Shown here: positions 12,342-25,422 of the stretch, piece after piece | How positions within the stretch are numbered: the stretch's first letter is position 1 | How the letters are laid out: each line of letters begins with the position of its first letter | The notes under the pieces: model-generated | What the model saw: only the letters and a program-made list of their open reading frames with translations | Databases searched by the model: none | What the model was told of the DNA's origin: nothing | Translations under genes and position numbers: made by a program | Source of the DNA: Symsagittifera roscoffensis | Taxonomy: Eukaryota; Xenacoelomorpha; Acoela; Convolutidae | DNA length: 64,000 bases | Assembly: GCF_963678635.1 (NCBI RefSeq) | Contig: NC_087062.1 | Coordinates: 12,628,670-12,692,669 of the forward strand | Direction: 5' to 3'

Positions 12342-13973
12342 TTGTCACTGTGGCCCCGCTAAGTAAGTGACTTTTTTTTGACGAGTGGGTTCCGCGGGGG
12401 GCGGAGCAGGGGAACGCTTAACGCACTCGCAAAAGGAGCACCCTTCGGGTGCTCGTTTTTGCTCGAAAGTTTTCTGAAACGGTATCTGATGAACTTTGTT
12501 AGGTGTCACAAAAGCAACAACAAAAAACTTTCTGTATGTGATTAGAAAAGATCAAAAAAGATTTCTCATACTTTCATTGACTGAATCTACACCTGATAAG
12601 TCTCTAGAGAACTCTAAACCAAAGTAACTTATGTTTTTCAGTGATTCATGAAGAGGACCGTTCCAACGAAAACAAGTTTTCGGAAACAGTCCTCATATTT
12701 TTTTTCGAGCACATTGTAAAGTACGTGGACTTTCAATTGTGACTAATAGCTGAATTGGACTTGGAATTTGTCCCAAAGAGGTTAAGTTTGTCTCAAATTG
12801 ATTAGAAGCAAAAGAAAAAATAAAAAAAATTTTTATTTGGAAAAAAAAGTTGAGTCAGAAACGTGAAAAAACCCTTTATTCAAAAGTCACTAAAAGTAGC
12901 TCCAATTGGCTTAAATCACTAGACTACAATATATGAACCTGTTCAGAATGGTTTTCAAGACCAAAGCCGTAAAACTTCCATATTTAGAGAAAAGGCAAAA
13001 AAAACACGTTTTTGGTTAACTCAAAGAGGTAGATAAATCGGGTAAAGTCGTCTTCAGACCTATAGGATCGAGAAGTGATCTAAATAGGGTATATATGTAG
13101 TGTCCCTGTTAGGTCGCATGCAAAAAACTAGAACAGTTTTGTTGGCCACTTCCGAAATTAAGACTTTTTTTTCGAAATTTGGCCATTTTAATTTGTAGTA
13201 AAATAGTAGTAAAATAGCCGAGAAAAAAAATTGTAAAAACCATAATTTTTATTCAATTTTGACGTTTAAATACTCTATACGTACTAAAATGTCTATGGCA
13301 AGCTCAAATAAGCCATCAAAATTCATTTTTTCTCACTTTTTAAAATTTTTGTTTTTTTGATTTACAATGTTGAGTCAGAAACGTAAAAAATCAATTTTTT
13401 TCAAAAAGTAAAAATAAAGTGATCCGATCAATTTGTTTCACTAAAACACACTTTATGAACCTGTTCAGAATGTGTTTTTGGGTTAGAGCCGAAAATTCAC
13501 CCATTTTGAGAAAAGTGGAAAAAACACCTTTTTAGTTACAAAAAAACCATCATTTTTGTTGCAGTTTTTGGAAAAAATCATATTTTTGAGGAAAAAAAAA
13601 TTTCTCAAACCTTTATATTTAGGCTCCCCAAACAGTCTACTTTCATCCATTTATTGTCAATATACCCCATTTTTTGAACCAAAACAGAGTTAATAGGTGA
13701 TTTTTATCAAAAAACGTGTTTTTTACCATTTTTGCCCCCCATTTCCCTCTATAAGTCAACACATAACAAAATTTTGGCAAAACGGGGCAAAAGTGTATCC
13801 TTAGAATTTCAATACGAGGCTGCATGCAAAAAATTAGGGAATTCTGACCTACAGTTTTCGAGAACAGGACTTATTCTCCATGAAAAGGGTAAAAGGTAAT
13901 TGTTCCTTCGAACCGACGGGGCCCCTTCCCCTGTCTCTGCTGAACGCCATAGCCGGACGCGGCGGCCACCTAG
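12342..13973 (+). repeat. CTAG unit 6 (family C, 1632 bp), near-identical to unit 15
   Basis: Reading it beside unit 15 (27052-28683) shows the same length and only a handful of single-base differences. Hairpin 1 is at 12436-12454, hairpin 2 at 12655-12692 and the tail hairpin at 13915-13935. The neighbours are family D on the left and family C on the right; unit 15 has C on the left and F on the right. Confidence 0.86.
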
Positions 13974-15604
13974 AGGTTTTTGTGGCCCCGCTATATCAGT
14001 GACTGTTGACGAGTGGGTTCCGCGGGGGGCGGAGCAGGGGAACGCTTAACGCACTCGCAAAAGGAGCACCCTTCGGGTGCTCTTTTTTGCTCGAAAGTTT
14101 TCTGAAACGGTATCTGATGAACTTTGTAAGGTGTCACAAAAGCAACAACTCAAAACATTCTGTATGTGATTAGAAAAGGTCAAAAAAGATTTCTCATACT
14201 TTCAATGACTGAATCTACACCTGATCAGTCTCTAGAGAACTCTAAACCAAAGTAACTTATGTTTTTCAGTGATTCATGAAGAGGACCGTTCCAACGAAAA
14301 CAAGTTTTCGGAAACAGTCCTCAAATTTTTGTTCGAGCCCATTGTCAAGTACGTGAACTTTCAATTGTGAATTATAGCTGAATTGGACTTGGAATTTGTC
14401 CCAAAAAGGTTAAGTTTGTCTCAAATTGATTAGAAGCAAAAGAAAAAAATTATATTTTTTTTATTTGGAAAAAAAAAGTTGAGTCAGAAACGTGAAAAAC
14501 CCCTTTTTTCAAGATTCATAAAAAGTAACTCCAATTGGCTTAAATCACTAGGCTACAAAATATGAACCTGTTCAGAATGGTTTTCATGACCAAAGCCGTA
14601 AAATTTCGATATTTAGAGAAAAGGCAAAAAAAAACATCTTTTTGGTTAACTCAAAAAGGTAGATAAATCGGGTAAAGTCGTCTTCAAACCTATAGGATCG
14701 AAAAGTGATCTATATAGGGTATATATGTAGTGTCCTTGTTAGGTAGCATGCAAAAAAAATAGAACAGTTTTGTTGGCCACTTCCGATATTAATACTTTTT
14801 TTTCGAAATTTGGCCATTTTTATTTGTAGTAAAATAGTAGTAAAATAGCCGAGAAAAAAAACTGTAAAAACCAAAATTTTTATCCAATTTTGACGTTTAA
14901 ATACTCTATACCTACTAAAATGGCTATGGCAAGCTCAAATATGCCATCAAAACTCATTTTTTCTCACTTTTTAAAATTTTTGTTTTTTTGATAAACAATG
15001 TTGAGTCAGAAACGTGAAAAATCAATTTTTTTCAAAAAGTCAAAATAAAGTGTTCCAATCAATTTGTTTCACTAAAACACACTTTATGAACCTGTTCAGA
15101 ATGGGTTTTTGGGTTAAAGCCGAAAATTCACCCATTTTGAGAAAAGTGGAAAAAACACCTTTTTAGTTACAAAAAAACCATCATTTTTGTTGCAGTTTTT
15201 GAAAAAACTCAAATTTTTGAGAGAAAAATTTTTTCTCAAACCTTTATATTTAGGTTCCCCAAACAGTCTACTTTCATCCATTCCTTATCAATATACCCCA
15301 TTTTTTGAACCAAAACAGAGTTACTAGGTGATTTTTATCAAAAATCGTGTTTTTTACCATTTTTGCCCCCCATTTCCCTCTATAAGTCAACACATAACAA
15401 AATTTTGGCAAAACGGGGCAAAAGTGTATCCTTAGAATTTCAATACGGGGCTGCATGCAAAAAATTAGGGAATTCTGACCTCCAGTTTTCGAGAACACGA
15501 CTTATTCTGCATGAAAAGGGTAAAAGGTAAATGTTCCTTCGAACCGACGGGGCCCCTTCCCCTGTCTCTGCTGAACGCCAAAGCCGGACGCGGCGGCCAC
15601 CTAG
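13974..15604 (+). repeat. CTAG unit 7 (family C, 1631 bp)
   Basis: Shares the rare AGGTTTTTG start with unit 3, then GTGGCCCCGCT. Hairpin 1 is at 14064-14082, hairpin 2 at 14283-14320 and the tail hairpin at 15546-15566. Confidence 0.85.
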
Positions 15605-15695
15605 TTGTCACTGTGGCCCCGCTATATCAGTGACTTTCGAAGGAGTAGTTTCCGCGGGGGGCGGAGCAGGGGAACGCTAAACGCACTCGCAAAAG

Positions 15696-15714
15696 GAGCA
15701 CCCTTCGGGTGCTC
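15696..15714. other. Representative hairpin 1 of a C unit
   Basis: Perfect stem GAGCACCC/GGGTGCTC with loop TTC. Flanking GCAAAA and TTTTGC extend the stem to about 15 bp. It looks like a bacterial rho-independent terminator but sits in a eukaryotic repeat. The same arms occur in families B, C, E, F, G and I, with loops TTC, GAA, TGC or TAC. Confidence 0.85.
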
Positions 15715-15914
15715 TTTTTTGCTCGAAAGTTTTCTGAAACGGTATCTGATGAACTTTGTAAGGTGTCACAAAAGCAACAACACAAAACATTCTGTATGTG
15801 ATTAGAAAAGGTCAAAAAAGATTTCTCATACTTTCAATGACTGAATCTACACCTGATCAGTCTCTAGAGAACTCCAAACCAAAGTAACTTATGTTTTTCA
15901 TTGATTCATGAAGA

Positions 15915-15952
15915 GGACCGTTCCAACGAAAACAAGTTTTCGGAAACAGTCC
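15915..15952. other. Representative hairpin 2 of a C unit
   Basis: Compound hairpin of 38 bases: outer arms GGACCGTTCC and GGAAACAGTCC, inner arms CGAAAAC and GTTTTCG around an AA turn. In families B, E and G the outer 5' arm is GGACTGTTTC, an exact complement of GAAACAGTCC. Confidence 0.85.
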
Positions 15953-17175
15953 TCATATTTTTTTTCGAGCCCATTGTCAAGTACGTGGACTTTCAATTGT
16001 GACTAATAGCTGAATTGGACTTGGAATTTTTCCCAAAAAGGTTAAGTTTGTCTCAAACTGATTAGAAGCAAAAGAAAAAAAAACATTTTTTTTTATTTGG
16101 AAAAAAAAGTTGAGTCAGAAACGTGAAAAAACCCTTTTTTCAAAAGTCATTAAAAGTAACTCCAATTGGCTTAAATCACTAGACTACAATATATGAACCT
16201 GTTCAGAATGGTTTTCAAGACCAAAGCCCTAAAATTTCCATATTTAGAGAAAAGGCAAAAAAAAAACAACTTTTTGGTTAACTCAAAAAGTTAGATAAAT
16301 CGGGTAAAGTCGTCTTCAAACCTATAGGATCGAGAAGTGATCTAAATAGGGTATATATATAGTGTCCTTGTTAGGTCGCATGCAAAAAACTAGAACAGTT
16401 TTGTTGGCCACTTCCGAAATTAAGACTTTTTTTCGAAATTTGGCCATTTTTATTTGTAGTAAAATAGTAGTAAAATAGCCGAGAAAAAAAATTGTAAAAA
16501 CCACAATTTTTATCCAATTTTGACGTTTAAATACTCTAGGCCTACTAAAATGTCTATGGCAAGCTCAAATAAGCCATCAAAAATCATTTTTTCTCACTTT
16601 TTAAAATTTTTGTTTTTTTGATATACAATGTTGAGTCAGAAACGTGAAAAATCAATTTTTTTCAAAAAGTCAAAATAAAGTGTTCCAATCAATTTATTTC
16701 ACTAAAACACACTTTATGAACCTGTTCAGAATGGTTTTTTGGGTTGAAGCCGAAAATTCATCTATTTTGAGAAAAGTGGAAAAAACACCTTTTTAGTTAC
16801 AAAAAAACCATCATTTTTGTTGCAGTTTTTGAAAAAACTCAAATTTTTGAGAGAAAAATTTTTTCTCAAACTTTCATATTTGGGCTCCCCAAACAGTCTA
16901 CTTTCATCCATTCCTTGTCAATATACCCCATTTTTTGAACCAAAACAGAGTTAATAGGTGATTTTTATCAAAAAACGTGTTTTTTACCATTTTTGCCCCC
17001 CATTTCCCTCTATAAGTCAACACATAACAAAATTTTGGCAAAACGGGGCAAAAGTGTATCCTTAGAATTTTAATACGGGGCTGCATGCAAAAAATTAGGG
17101 AATTCTGACCTCCAGTTTTCGAGAACACGACTTATTCTCCATGAAAAGGGTAAAAGGTAATTGTTCCTTCGAACC

Positions 17176-17196
17176 GACGGGGCCCCTTCCCCTGTC
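17176..17196. other. Representative tail hairpin (b type)
   Basis: Arms GACGGGG and CCCCTGTC, 35-40 bases inside the CTAG terminus. Between it and CTAG lies a second GC-rich stretch, GCCGGACGCGGCGGCCAC, which can form a short GCCG/CGGC stem ending ten bases from the end. Confidence 0.75.
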
Positions 17197-17234
17197 TCTG
17201 CTGAACGCCATAGCCGGACGCGGCGGCCACCTAG

Positions 17235-18869
17235 TTGTCACTGTGGCCCCGCTAATTTCTTGACTTTTGAAGAGAAGGTTCCGCGGGGGGCGGAGCAGGG
17301 GAACGCTAAACGCACTCGCAAAAAGGAGCACCCTTCGGGTGCTCTTTTTTGCTCGAAAGTTTTCTGAAACGGTATCTGATGAACTTTGTAAGGTGTCACA
17401 AAAGCAACAACACAAAACATTCTGTATGTGATTAGAAAAGATCGAAAAAGATTTCTCATACTTTCAATGACTGAATCTACACCTGATCAGTCTCTAGAGA
17501 ACTCTAAACCAAAGTAAATTATGTTTTTCAGTGATTCATGAAGAGGACCGTTCCAACGAAAACAAGTTTTCGGAAACAGTCCTCATATTTTTTTCGAAGC
17601 CATTGTCAAGTACGTGGACTTTCAATTGTGACTAATAGCTGAATTGGACTTGGAATTTGTCCCAAAGAGGTTAAGTTTGTCTCAAATTGATTAGAAGCAA
17701 AAGAAAAAATAAAAAAATTTTTTATTTGGAAAAAAAAGTTGAGACAGAAACGTGAAAAAACCCATTTTTCAAAAGTCATTAAAAGTAGCTCCGATTGGCT
17801 TAAATCACTAGACTACAATATATGAACCTGTTCAGAATGGTTTTCAAGACCAAAGCCGTAAAATTTCCATATTTAGAGAAAAGGCAAAAAAAACAACTTT
17901 TTGGTTAACTCAAAAAGGTAGATAAATCGGGTAAAGTCGTCTTCAAACCTATAGGATTGAGCAGTGATATAAATAGGGTGTAGAGTATATATGTAGTGTC
18001 CTTGTTAGGTCGCATGCAAAAAACTAGAACAGTTTTGTTGGCCACTTCCGAAATTAAGACTTTTTTTTCGAAATTTGGCCATTTTTTTTTGTAGTAAAAT
18101 AGTAGTAAATTAGCCGAGAAAAAAAATTGTAAAAACCATAATTTTTATTCAATTTTGACGTTTAAATACTCTATACCTACTAAAATGTCTATGGCAAGCT
18201 CAAATAAGCCATTAAAATTCATTTTTTCTCACTTTTTAAAATTTTTGTTTTTTTGATATACAATGTTGAGTCAAAAACGTAAAAAATCAATTTTTTTCAA
18301 AAAGTCAAAATAAAGTGTTCCAATCAATTTGTTTCACTAAAACACACTTTATGAACCTGTTCAGAATGTGTTTTTGGGTTAGAGCCGAAAATTCACCCAT
18401 TTTGAGAAAAGTGGAAAAAACAGCTTTTTAGTTACAAAAAAACCATCATTTTTGTTGCAGTTTTTGAAAAAACTCAAATTTTTGAGAAGAAAATTTTTTC
18501 TCAAACTTTTATAATTGGGCTCCCCAAACAGTCTACTTTCATCCATTTCTTGTCAATATACCCCATTTTTTGAACCAAAACAGAGTTAATAGGTGATTTT
18601 TATCAAAAAACGTGTTTTTTACCATTTTTGCCCCCCATTTCCCTCTATAAGTCAACACATAACAAAATTTTGGCAAAACGGGGCAAAAGTGTATCCTTAG
18701 AATTTCAATACGGGGCTGCATGCAAAAAATTAGGGAATTCTGACCTCCAGTTTTCGAGAACACGACTTATTCTGCATGAAAAGGGTAAAAGGTAATTGTT
18801 CCTTCGAACCGACGGGGCCCCTTCCCCTGTCTCTGCTGAACGCCATAGCCGGACGCGGCGGCCACCTAG
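17235..18869 (+). repeat. CTAG unit 9 (family C, 1635 bp)
   Basis: Hairpin 1 is at 17326-17344, hairpin 2 at 17545-17582 and the tail hairpin at 18811-18831. A few extra bases lie inside the GGGTATATATGTAG block near 17975, compared with its sisters. It ends a run of four C units. Confidence 0.85.
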
Positions 18870-20517
18870 CACCTTCTTTGACCTGCGGTGCATCGGTGTT
18901 TGCGGGTGTAAGTTTTAGGTGTGGCCTGGGGGCCATTGGCTTCAAGGCATGTGGCACTCGCAGAAAAAGAGCACCCGAAGGGTGCTCTTTTCTGCTCGAA
19001 AACTCTAAGCCAATTAATATTTTCTTAACCTCCACGTTTTGTTTAACATTTTATAACCTTACCTTCTTTGTTTCTCACTGAGACTATCAGCCATGATCGC
19101 TAACTTGCATTGCTGGCTGATAATAATGACAAGTCACTCTGCGCCTGATCAGTTAACAATGCAAAACATTGTGATTCTTGAAGAGGACTGTTTCAACAAA
19201 AACAAGTTTTCGGAAACAGTCCTGTTAACTTATTTTTGATCTCATTTTTAAGTTTATCGACTTTTAGTTGTTTTCAGTAGGCTATTTCGACCTGAATTAG
19301 GTCCCAAAAGGTTAATTTTGTCTCAAAATGATTAGAAGCAATAGAAAAAAAAACATTTTTTTTATTTGATAAAAATAGTTGAAATAGAAACGTGAAAAAT
19401 TTCTTTTTTTTCAAAAGTCATCAAAAGTAGTTCCAATTGAATTGAATCACTGGGCTACAATGTATGAACCTGTTCAGAATGGTTTTCAACACCAAAGCCG
19501 TAAAATTTCCATATTTAGAGAAAAGTCAAAAAAACACGTTTTTGGTTAACTCAAAAAGGTAGATAAACCGGGTAAAGTCGACTTTATACCTATAGGATCA
19601 AAAAATGAATTATTTAGGGCATACATGTAGTGTCCTTGTAAGGTCGCTTGCAAAAATACAACAATTGTGGTAGCCACTTCCGAAAACAAGTCTTTTTTTT
19701 TCGAAATTTGGCCAGTTTTATTTGTAGTAAAGTAGTAAAAAGCGTCCCGAGAAAAAAAAGTTGTAAAAACCAAAATTTTCATCCAATTTTGACAATTAAA
19801 TACTCTAAACCTACTAAAATGACTACGGCAAGCTCGAATATGCTATCAAAACTCATTTTTTCTCACTTTTTAAAATTTTTGATTTTTTGATATAAAATGT
19901 TGAGTCAGAAACGTGAAAAATCAGTTTTTCTCAAAAAGTAAAAAAAAGTTGTTCCAATCAAATTGTTTCAATAGGTCACGCTCTGTGGACTGAATTAGAA
20001 TTGTTAGCATGATCAAAGTCATAAAATTTCCATATTTAGAGAAAAGGCGAAAAAAACACCTTTTTGGTTAATTTTTCCAAAAAAAATGACCAAAAAATTA
20101 GGAGACGGTCCTGAAAAAAAAAAAATTTTAAAAAGAAAGTAATTCTAATTTTTATACAGTTAGACTCCCTAAACAGTCTTCTCTCATCCAATACTAAACA
20201 ATCTATCCTATTTTTTGGACTCAAATTGAGTTATTGAGTCATTTTAACCAAAAATCGTGTTTTGTTTTTCCGTTTTTGCCCCCCATTTCCCGCCATAAGT
20301 CAACATATAGAGTTTTTCTGGCCAAACGGCGTCCAATCGTATCCTTAAAATTGCATTTTGTAGCCGCATGCCAATTTTAAAGAAATTCTGACGAAACGTT
20401 TTGGAGATCAGCCCCGATTCCGCCGACAGGGGTATAAGGTTATAAGAAACGAGAACCGGCAGGGACCCTACCCTTGCCTCGCCGTATCTCTGACGCCGAA
20501 GCGCGACGACCACCTAG
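18870..20517 (+). repeat. CTAG unit 10 (family B, 1648 bp)
   Basis: The head is CACCTTCTTTGACCTGCGGTG. Hairpin 1, GAGCACCC-GAA-GGGTGCTC at 18969-18987, has extended arms GCAGAAAA/TTTTCTGC. Hairpin 2 is at 19185-19222; its inner 5' arm reads CAAAAAC, a G-to-A change shared with unit 11. The tail hairpin is GGCAGGG with CCCTTGCC (20458-20478), followed by GACGCCGAAGCGCGACGACCAC. Confidence 0.84.
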
Positions 20518-22170
20518 CACCCTCTTTGACCTGCGGTGCATCCGTGTTTGCGGGTGTAAGCTTTGAAGTAAGGCCTGGAGGCCATTGGCTTCAAGGCATG
20601 TGGCACTCGCAGAAGAAGAGCACCCGAAGGGTGCTCTTTTCTGCTCGAAAACTCTAAGTCAATTAATTTTTTCTTAACCCTCACACTTTGTCTAACATTT
20701 TTGACCTTTCCTTATTCATTTCTCATTGAGACTATTAGCCATGATCGCTAACTTGCATTGCTGGCTGATTATAATGACAAGTCACTCTGCGCCTTGATCA
20801 GTTAACAATGCAAAACATTGTGATTCTTGAAGAGGACTGTTTCAACAAAAACAAGTTTTCGGAAACAGTCCTGTTAACTTATTTTTGATCTCGTTTTTAA
20901 GTTTATCGACTTTTAGTTGTTTTCAGAAGGCTATTTGGACCTGAATTAGGTCCTAAAAGGTTAATTTTGTCTCAAAATGTTTAGAAGCAATAGAAAAAAA
21001 AAACATTTTTTTTATTTGATAAAAATAGTTGAAATAGAAACGTGAAAAATCTCTTTTTTTTTCAAAAGTCATCAAAAGTAGTTCCAATTGAATTGAATCA
21101 CTAGGCTACAATGTATGAACCTGTTCAGAATGGTTTTCAAGACCAAAGCCGTAAAATTTTCAATATTTAGAGAAAAGTCAAAAAAACACGTTTTTGGTTA
21201 ACTCAAAAAGGTAGATAAATCGGGTAAAGTCGACTTTATACCTATAGGATCAAAAAATGAATTATTTAGGGCATACATGTAGTTTCCTTGTAAGGTCGCT
21301 TGCAAAAAATTACAACAATTGTGGTAGCCACTTCCGAAAACAAGTCTTTTTTTTCGAAATTTGGCCAGTTTTATTTGTAGTAAAGTAGTAAAAAGCTACC
21401 CGAGAAAAAAAAGTTGTAAAAACCAAAATTTTCATCCAAATTTAACAATTAAATACTCTAAACCTACTGAAATGACTATGGCAAGCTCGAATATGTCATC
21501 AAAACTCATTTTTTCTCATTTTTTAAAATTTTTGATTTTTTGATATAAAATGTTGAGTCAGAAACGTGAAAAATCAGTTTTTATCAAAAAGTAAAAAAAA
21601 GATGTTCCAATCAAATTGTTTCAATAGGCCACGCTCTGTGGACTTGATTAGAAGTGTTAGCATGATCAAAGTCATAAAATTTCCATATTTAGAGAAAAGG
21701 CGAAAAAAACACCTTTTTGGTTAATTTTTCCAAAAAAAATGACCAAAAAATTAGGAGACGGTCCTGAAAAAAAAAAAAATTTAAAGAGAAAGTATTTCTA
21801 ATTTTTACATAGTTAGACTCCCTAAGCAGTCCTCTTTCATCCAATACTAAACAATCTATCCCATTTTTTGGACTCAAATTGAGTTATTGAGTCATTTTAA
21901 CCAAAAATCGTGTTTCGTTTTTCCGTTTTTGCCCCCCATTTCCCGCCATAAGTCAACATATAGAGTTTTTCTGGCCAAACGGCGTCCAATCGTATCCTTA
22001 GAATTGCATTTTGTAGCCGCATGCCAATTTTAAAGAAATTCTGACGAAACGTTTTGGAGATCAGCCCCGATTCCGCCGACAGGGGTATAAGGTTATAAGT
22101 TACGAGAACCGGCAGGGACCCTACCCTTGCCTCGCCGTATCTCTGACGCCGAAGCGCGACGACCACCTAG
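20518..22170 (+). repeat. CTAG unit 11 (family B, 1653 bp)
   Basis: Sister of unit 10 and placed directly after it. Hairpin 1 is at 20618-20636, hairpin 2 at 20834-20871 and the tail hairpin at 22111-22131. Confidence 0.84.
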
Positions 22171-23793
22171 GGGGCAGGGTTGTGTGGTCTATTCTCGACT
22201 TTAGTTACTTGCATTGCGTGGGGAAGAATACGAACAGCGCTCAACGCACTCGCAGAAAGAGCACCCTGCGGGTGCTCTTTTTGCTCGAGAACTGTAAGTC
22301 GATTTAAATCTTACATATTTCGTCCGAAATTTAACTTTTTTTCTAGTTGTTCTCAGTTAAACTCCCATGATACCTCAAATTATATTCCTGGAAGGGCATT
22401 TTTATAAGTCACTCTGTGGTTCGATCAATTAACTACCAAATACGTTTTGATTTACGAAATGGACTGTTTCAACGAAAACAAGTTTTCGGAAACAGTCCAA
22501 ATTTTAAATTATGATCCCAAATACAAACAAAGAGAAACCTAATGCGTTGGTTAAACTTAAAGAGCCCAGCCCATGTCTTTGTGTTTATTGACTGTTCAAA
22601 CACATAACAACTATGTTAAAAACAATATTATTAAAATAAAAACAAAACAAATAATCGAGAAAGAAATTTAAGTTCATCAAAAAAATATGCAAAAAAAATC
22701 ACTTATTTCTTTTTTTAAATATCACAAAAACCTCAGTTTGAAAAAGATGATACCTGAGAGGCCCGTTTTGACGCGTTACTACAGTTTAGGCACGTTTTGA
22801 CTTCGCAACTCACAATGATCGATTAACTTTTACGTTTGTTTTACAAACACGCTTTTTTTTACCACAATCAAAATTTCATTACTTCTAAACCTCTTGAACA
22901 AATTGATGAAAATTTTTGCATCAAAACTAACTTGTCAAGGGTTTTTGAGGTATATAAAAATTGTCTCCAGTTAAATAATGATTTTTTGGCTAATTTTTGA
23001 AAAAAAATTAAAAAATTTGACAAAAAATTTTTTTTTTTCAGATTTGGCGATCAAAAAGTGCCTTCTATGATGGACCAGCAAAAAATTTGTTTCTAGGTCA
23101 TAAGTTTGGGTCACTAGGGTATACAAACTGGCAAAATGTTTATAATAAAAAAGTTTACAAGAACAGTGATTTTTTGAAAAAAAAAGAAAAAAACGTAAAA
23201 AAATCAGTTTTTGGCGGGAAAATTCTCAAAAAATCAAAAATCAAGTTTTCTCTCTCTTTACTCCAATAAATTATTTCGGCCACGACAATCATTTTTTGTG
23301 ATCAGTAAAAATGTCAAAAAACGACCGGAACATTGACTTTTTTGAAATTTGACAAAAAACTTCAAAAAAACCGCAAAAAAACATCAAAAATCTCGAAAAA
23401 ATTGCAGAAAAAATTTTGGCAAACAATACACCATTCGATTCCCTTAACTGTGCTAGTGTCCAAAAAAAACATCACTTTTTCGCATTTTCTCAACCAAAAT
23501 TGATTTATTGGGGCATTTTTGAAAAAAATCGTGATTTTGACCAAAAAAAACAACCCCTTTTTCCCCAAAAAGTGCAACTCATAACATTATTTCGGAAAAA
23601 CGCCTTCCCAAGTTATATCTTAGAATTTTGTCCTCTACCTACATGCAAAGTTTGAAGAAATTCTATACTGCCGTTTTCGAGAACTTGAATAATTTTTTTT
23701 TTTTCCTATTTAGGTATTTTTTCTAGTTGACCGGCAAGGAAACCCTACCCTTGCCTAAAGGATTCACAAAGCCGGACCGCGACGACCACCTAG
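22171..23793 (+). repeat. CTAG unit 12 (family E, 1623 bp)
   Basis: The head GGGGCAGGGTTGTGTGGTCT is shared only with unit 25. Hairpin 1, GAGCACCC-TGC-GGGTGCTC, is at 22259-22277. Hairpin 2 at 22461-22498 is fully paired. The body differs from C, with TTTTTGGCGGGAAAATTCTC near 23210 and an ATGCAAAG block in place of GCATGC near the tail. The tail hairpin GGCAAGG/CCTTGCC is at 23733-23755. Confidence 0.84.
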
Positions 23794-25422
23794 TTGTCAC
23801 TGTGGCCCCGCTAATTTCTTGACTTTTGAGGAGAAGGTTCCGCGGGGGGCGGAGCAGGGGAACGCTTAAAGCACTCGCAAAAGGAGCACCCTTCGGGTGC
23901 TCTTTTTTGCTCGAAAGTTTTCTGAAACGGTATCTGATGAACTTTGTAAGGTGTCACAAAAGCAACAACACAAAACGTTCTGTATGTGATTAGAAAAGGT
24001 CAAAAAAGTTTTCTCATACTTTCAATGACTGAATCTACACCTGGTCAGTCTCTAGAGAACTCTAAACCAAAGTAACTTATGTTTTTCAGTGATTCATGAA
24101 GAGGACCGTTCCAACGAAAACAAGTTTTCGGAAACAGTCCTCATATTTTTATTCGAGCCCATTGTCAAGTACGTGGACTTTCAATTGTGACTTATAGCTG
24201 AATTGGACTTGGAATTTGTCCCAAAAAGTTTAAGTTTGTCTCAAATTGATTTGAAGCAAACGAAATAAAAAACTTTTTTTTTATTTGGAAAAAAAAGTTG
24301 AGTCAGAAACGTGAAAAAACCCTTTTTTCATAAGTCATAAAAAGTAGCTCCAATTGGCTTAAATCACTAGGCTACAATATATGAACCTGTTCAGAATGGT
24401 TTTCATGACCAAAGCCGCAAAATTTCCATATTTAGAGAAAAGGCAAAAAAAAAAAATTTTTGGTTAACTCAAAAAGGTAGATAAATCGGGTGAAGTCGTC
24501 TTCAAACCTATAGGATCGAAAAATGATCTAAATAGGGTATATATGTAGTGTCCTTGTTAGGTCGCATGCAAAAAACTAGAACAGTTTTGTCGGCCACTTC
24601 CGAAATTAAGACATTTTTTTTCGAAATTTGACCATTTTTATTTGTAGTAAAATAGTAGTAAAATAGCCGAGAAAAAAAATTGTAAAAACCATAATTTTTA
24701 TCCAATTTTGACGTTTAAATACTCTATACCTGCTAAAATGTCTATGGCAAGCTCAAATAAGCCATCAAAATTCATTTTTTCTCACTTTTTAAAATTTTTG
24801 TTTTTTTGATATACAATGTTGAGTCAGAAACGTGAAAAATCATTTTTTTTCAAAAAGTCAAAACAAAGTGTTCCAATCAAATTGTTTCACTAAAACACAC
24901 TTTATGATCCTGTTCAGAATGGGTTTTTGGGTTAAAGACGAAAATTCACCCATTTTGAGAAAAGTGGAAAAAACACCTTTTTAGTTACAAAAAAACAATC
25001 ATTTTTGTTGCAGTTTTTGAAAAAAATCAAATTTTTGAGAGAAAAATTTTTTCTCAAACTTTCATATTTAGGCTCCCCAAACAGTCTTCTTTCATTCATT
25101 CCTTGTCAATATACCCCATTTTTTGAACCAAAACAGAGTTAATATGTGATTTTTATCAAAAAACGTGTTTTTTACCATTTTTGCCCCCCATTTCCCTCTA
25201 TAAGTCAACACATAACAAAATTTTGGCAAAACGGGGCAAAAGTGTATCCTTAGAATTTCAATACGGGGCTGCATGCAAAAAATTAGGGAATTCTGACCTC
25301 CAGTTTTCGAGAACACGACTTATTCTGCATGAAAAGGGTAAAAGGTAATTGTTCCTTCGAACCGACGGGGCCCCTTCCCCTGTCTCTGCTGAACGCCATA
25401 GCCGGACGCGGCGGCCACCTAG
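23794..25422 (+). repeat. CTAG unit 13 (family C, 1629 bp)
   Basis: Starts a second run of C units. Hairpin 1 is at 23884-23902, hairpin 2 at 24103-24140 and the tail hairpin at 25364-25384. Confidence 0.85.

Larger units (their letters stand above)
15605..17234 (+). repeat. CTAG unit 8 (family C, 1630 bp)
   Basis: A typical C unit starting TTGTCACTGTGGCCCC. The segment between the GGCCCCGC and GCGGGG arms (about 15623-15652) differs from the other C units, while the body is nearly the same. Hairpin 1 is at 15696-15714, hairpin 2 at 15915-15952 and the tail hairpin at 17176-17196. Confidence 0.85.

Noticed and set aside
15696-15714. Bacterial rho-independent terminator or bacterial contamination
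   Set aside because: The stem plus T-run looks like one, but it lies in a eukaryotic repeat beside an animal PDSS1 gene and a Gypsy element; a terminator role is not supported.
20244-20513. 89-codon minus-strand frame in B units (also 21897-22166 and 31689-31958)
   Set aside because: It spans the tail hairpin and the unit terminus; its conservation follows the DNA repeat, not a protein.
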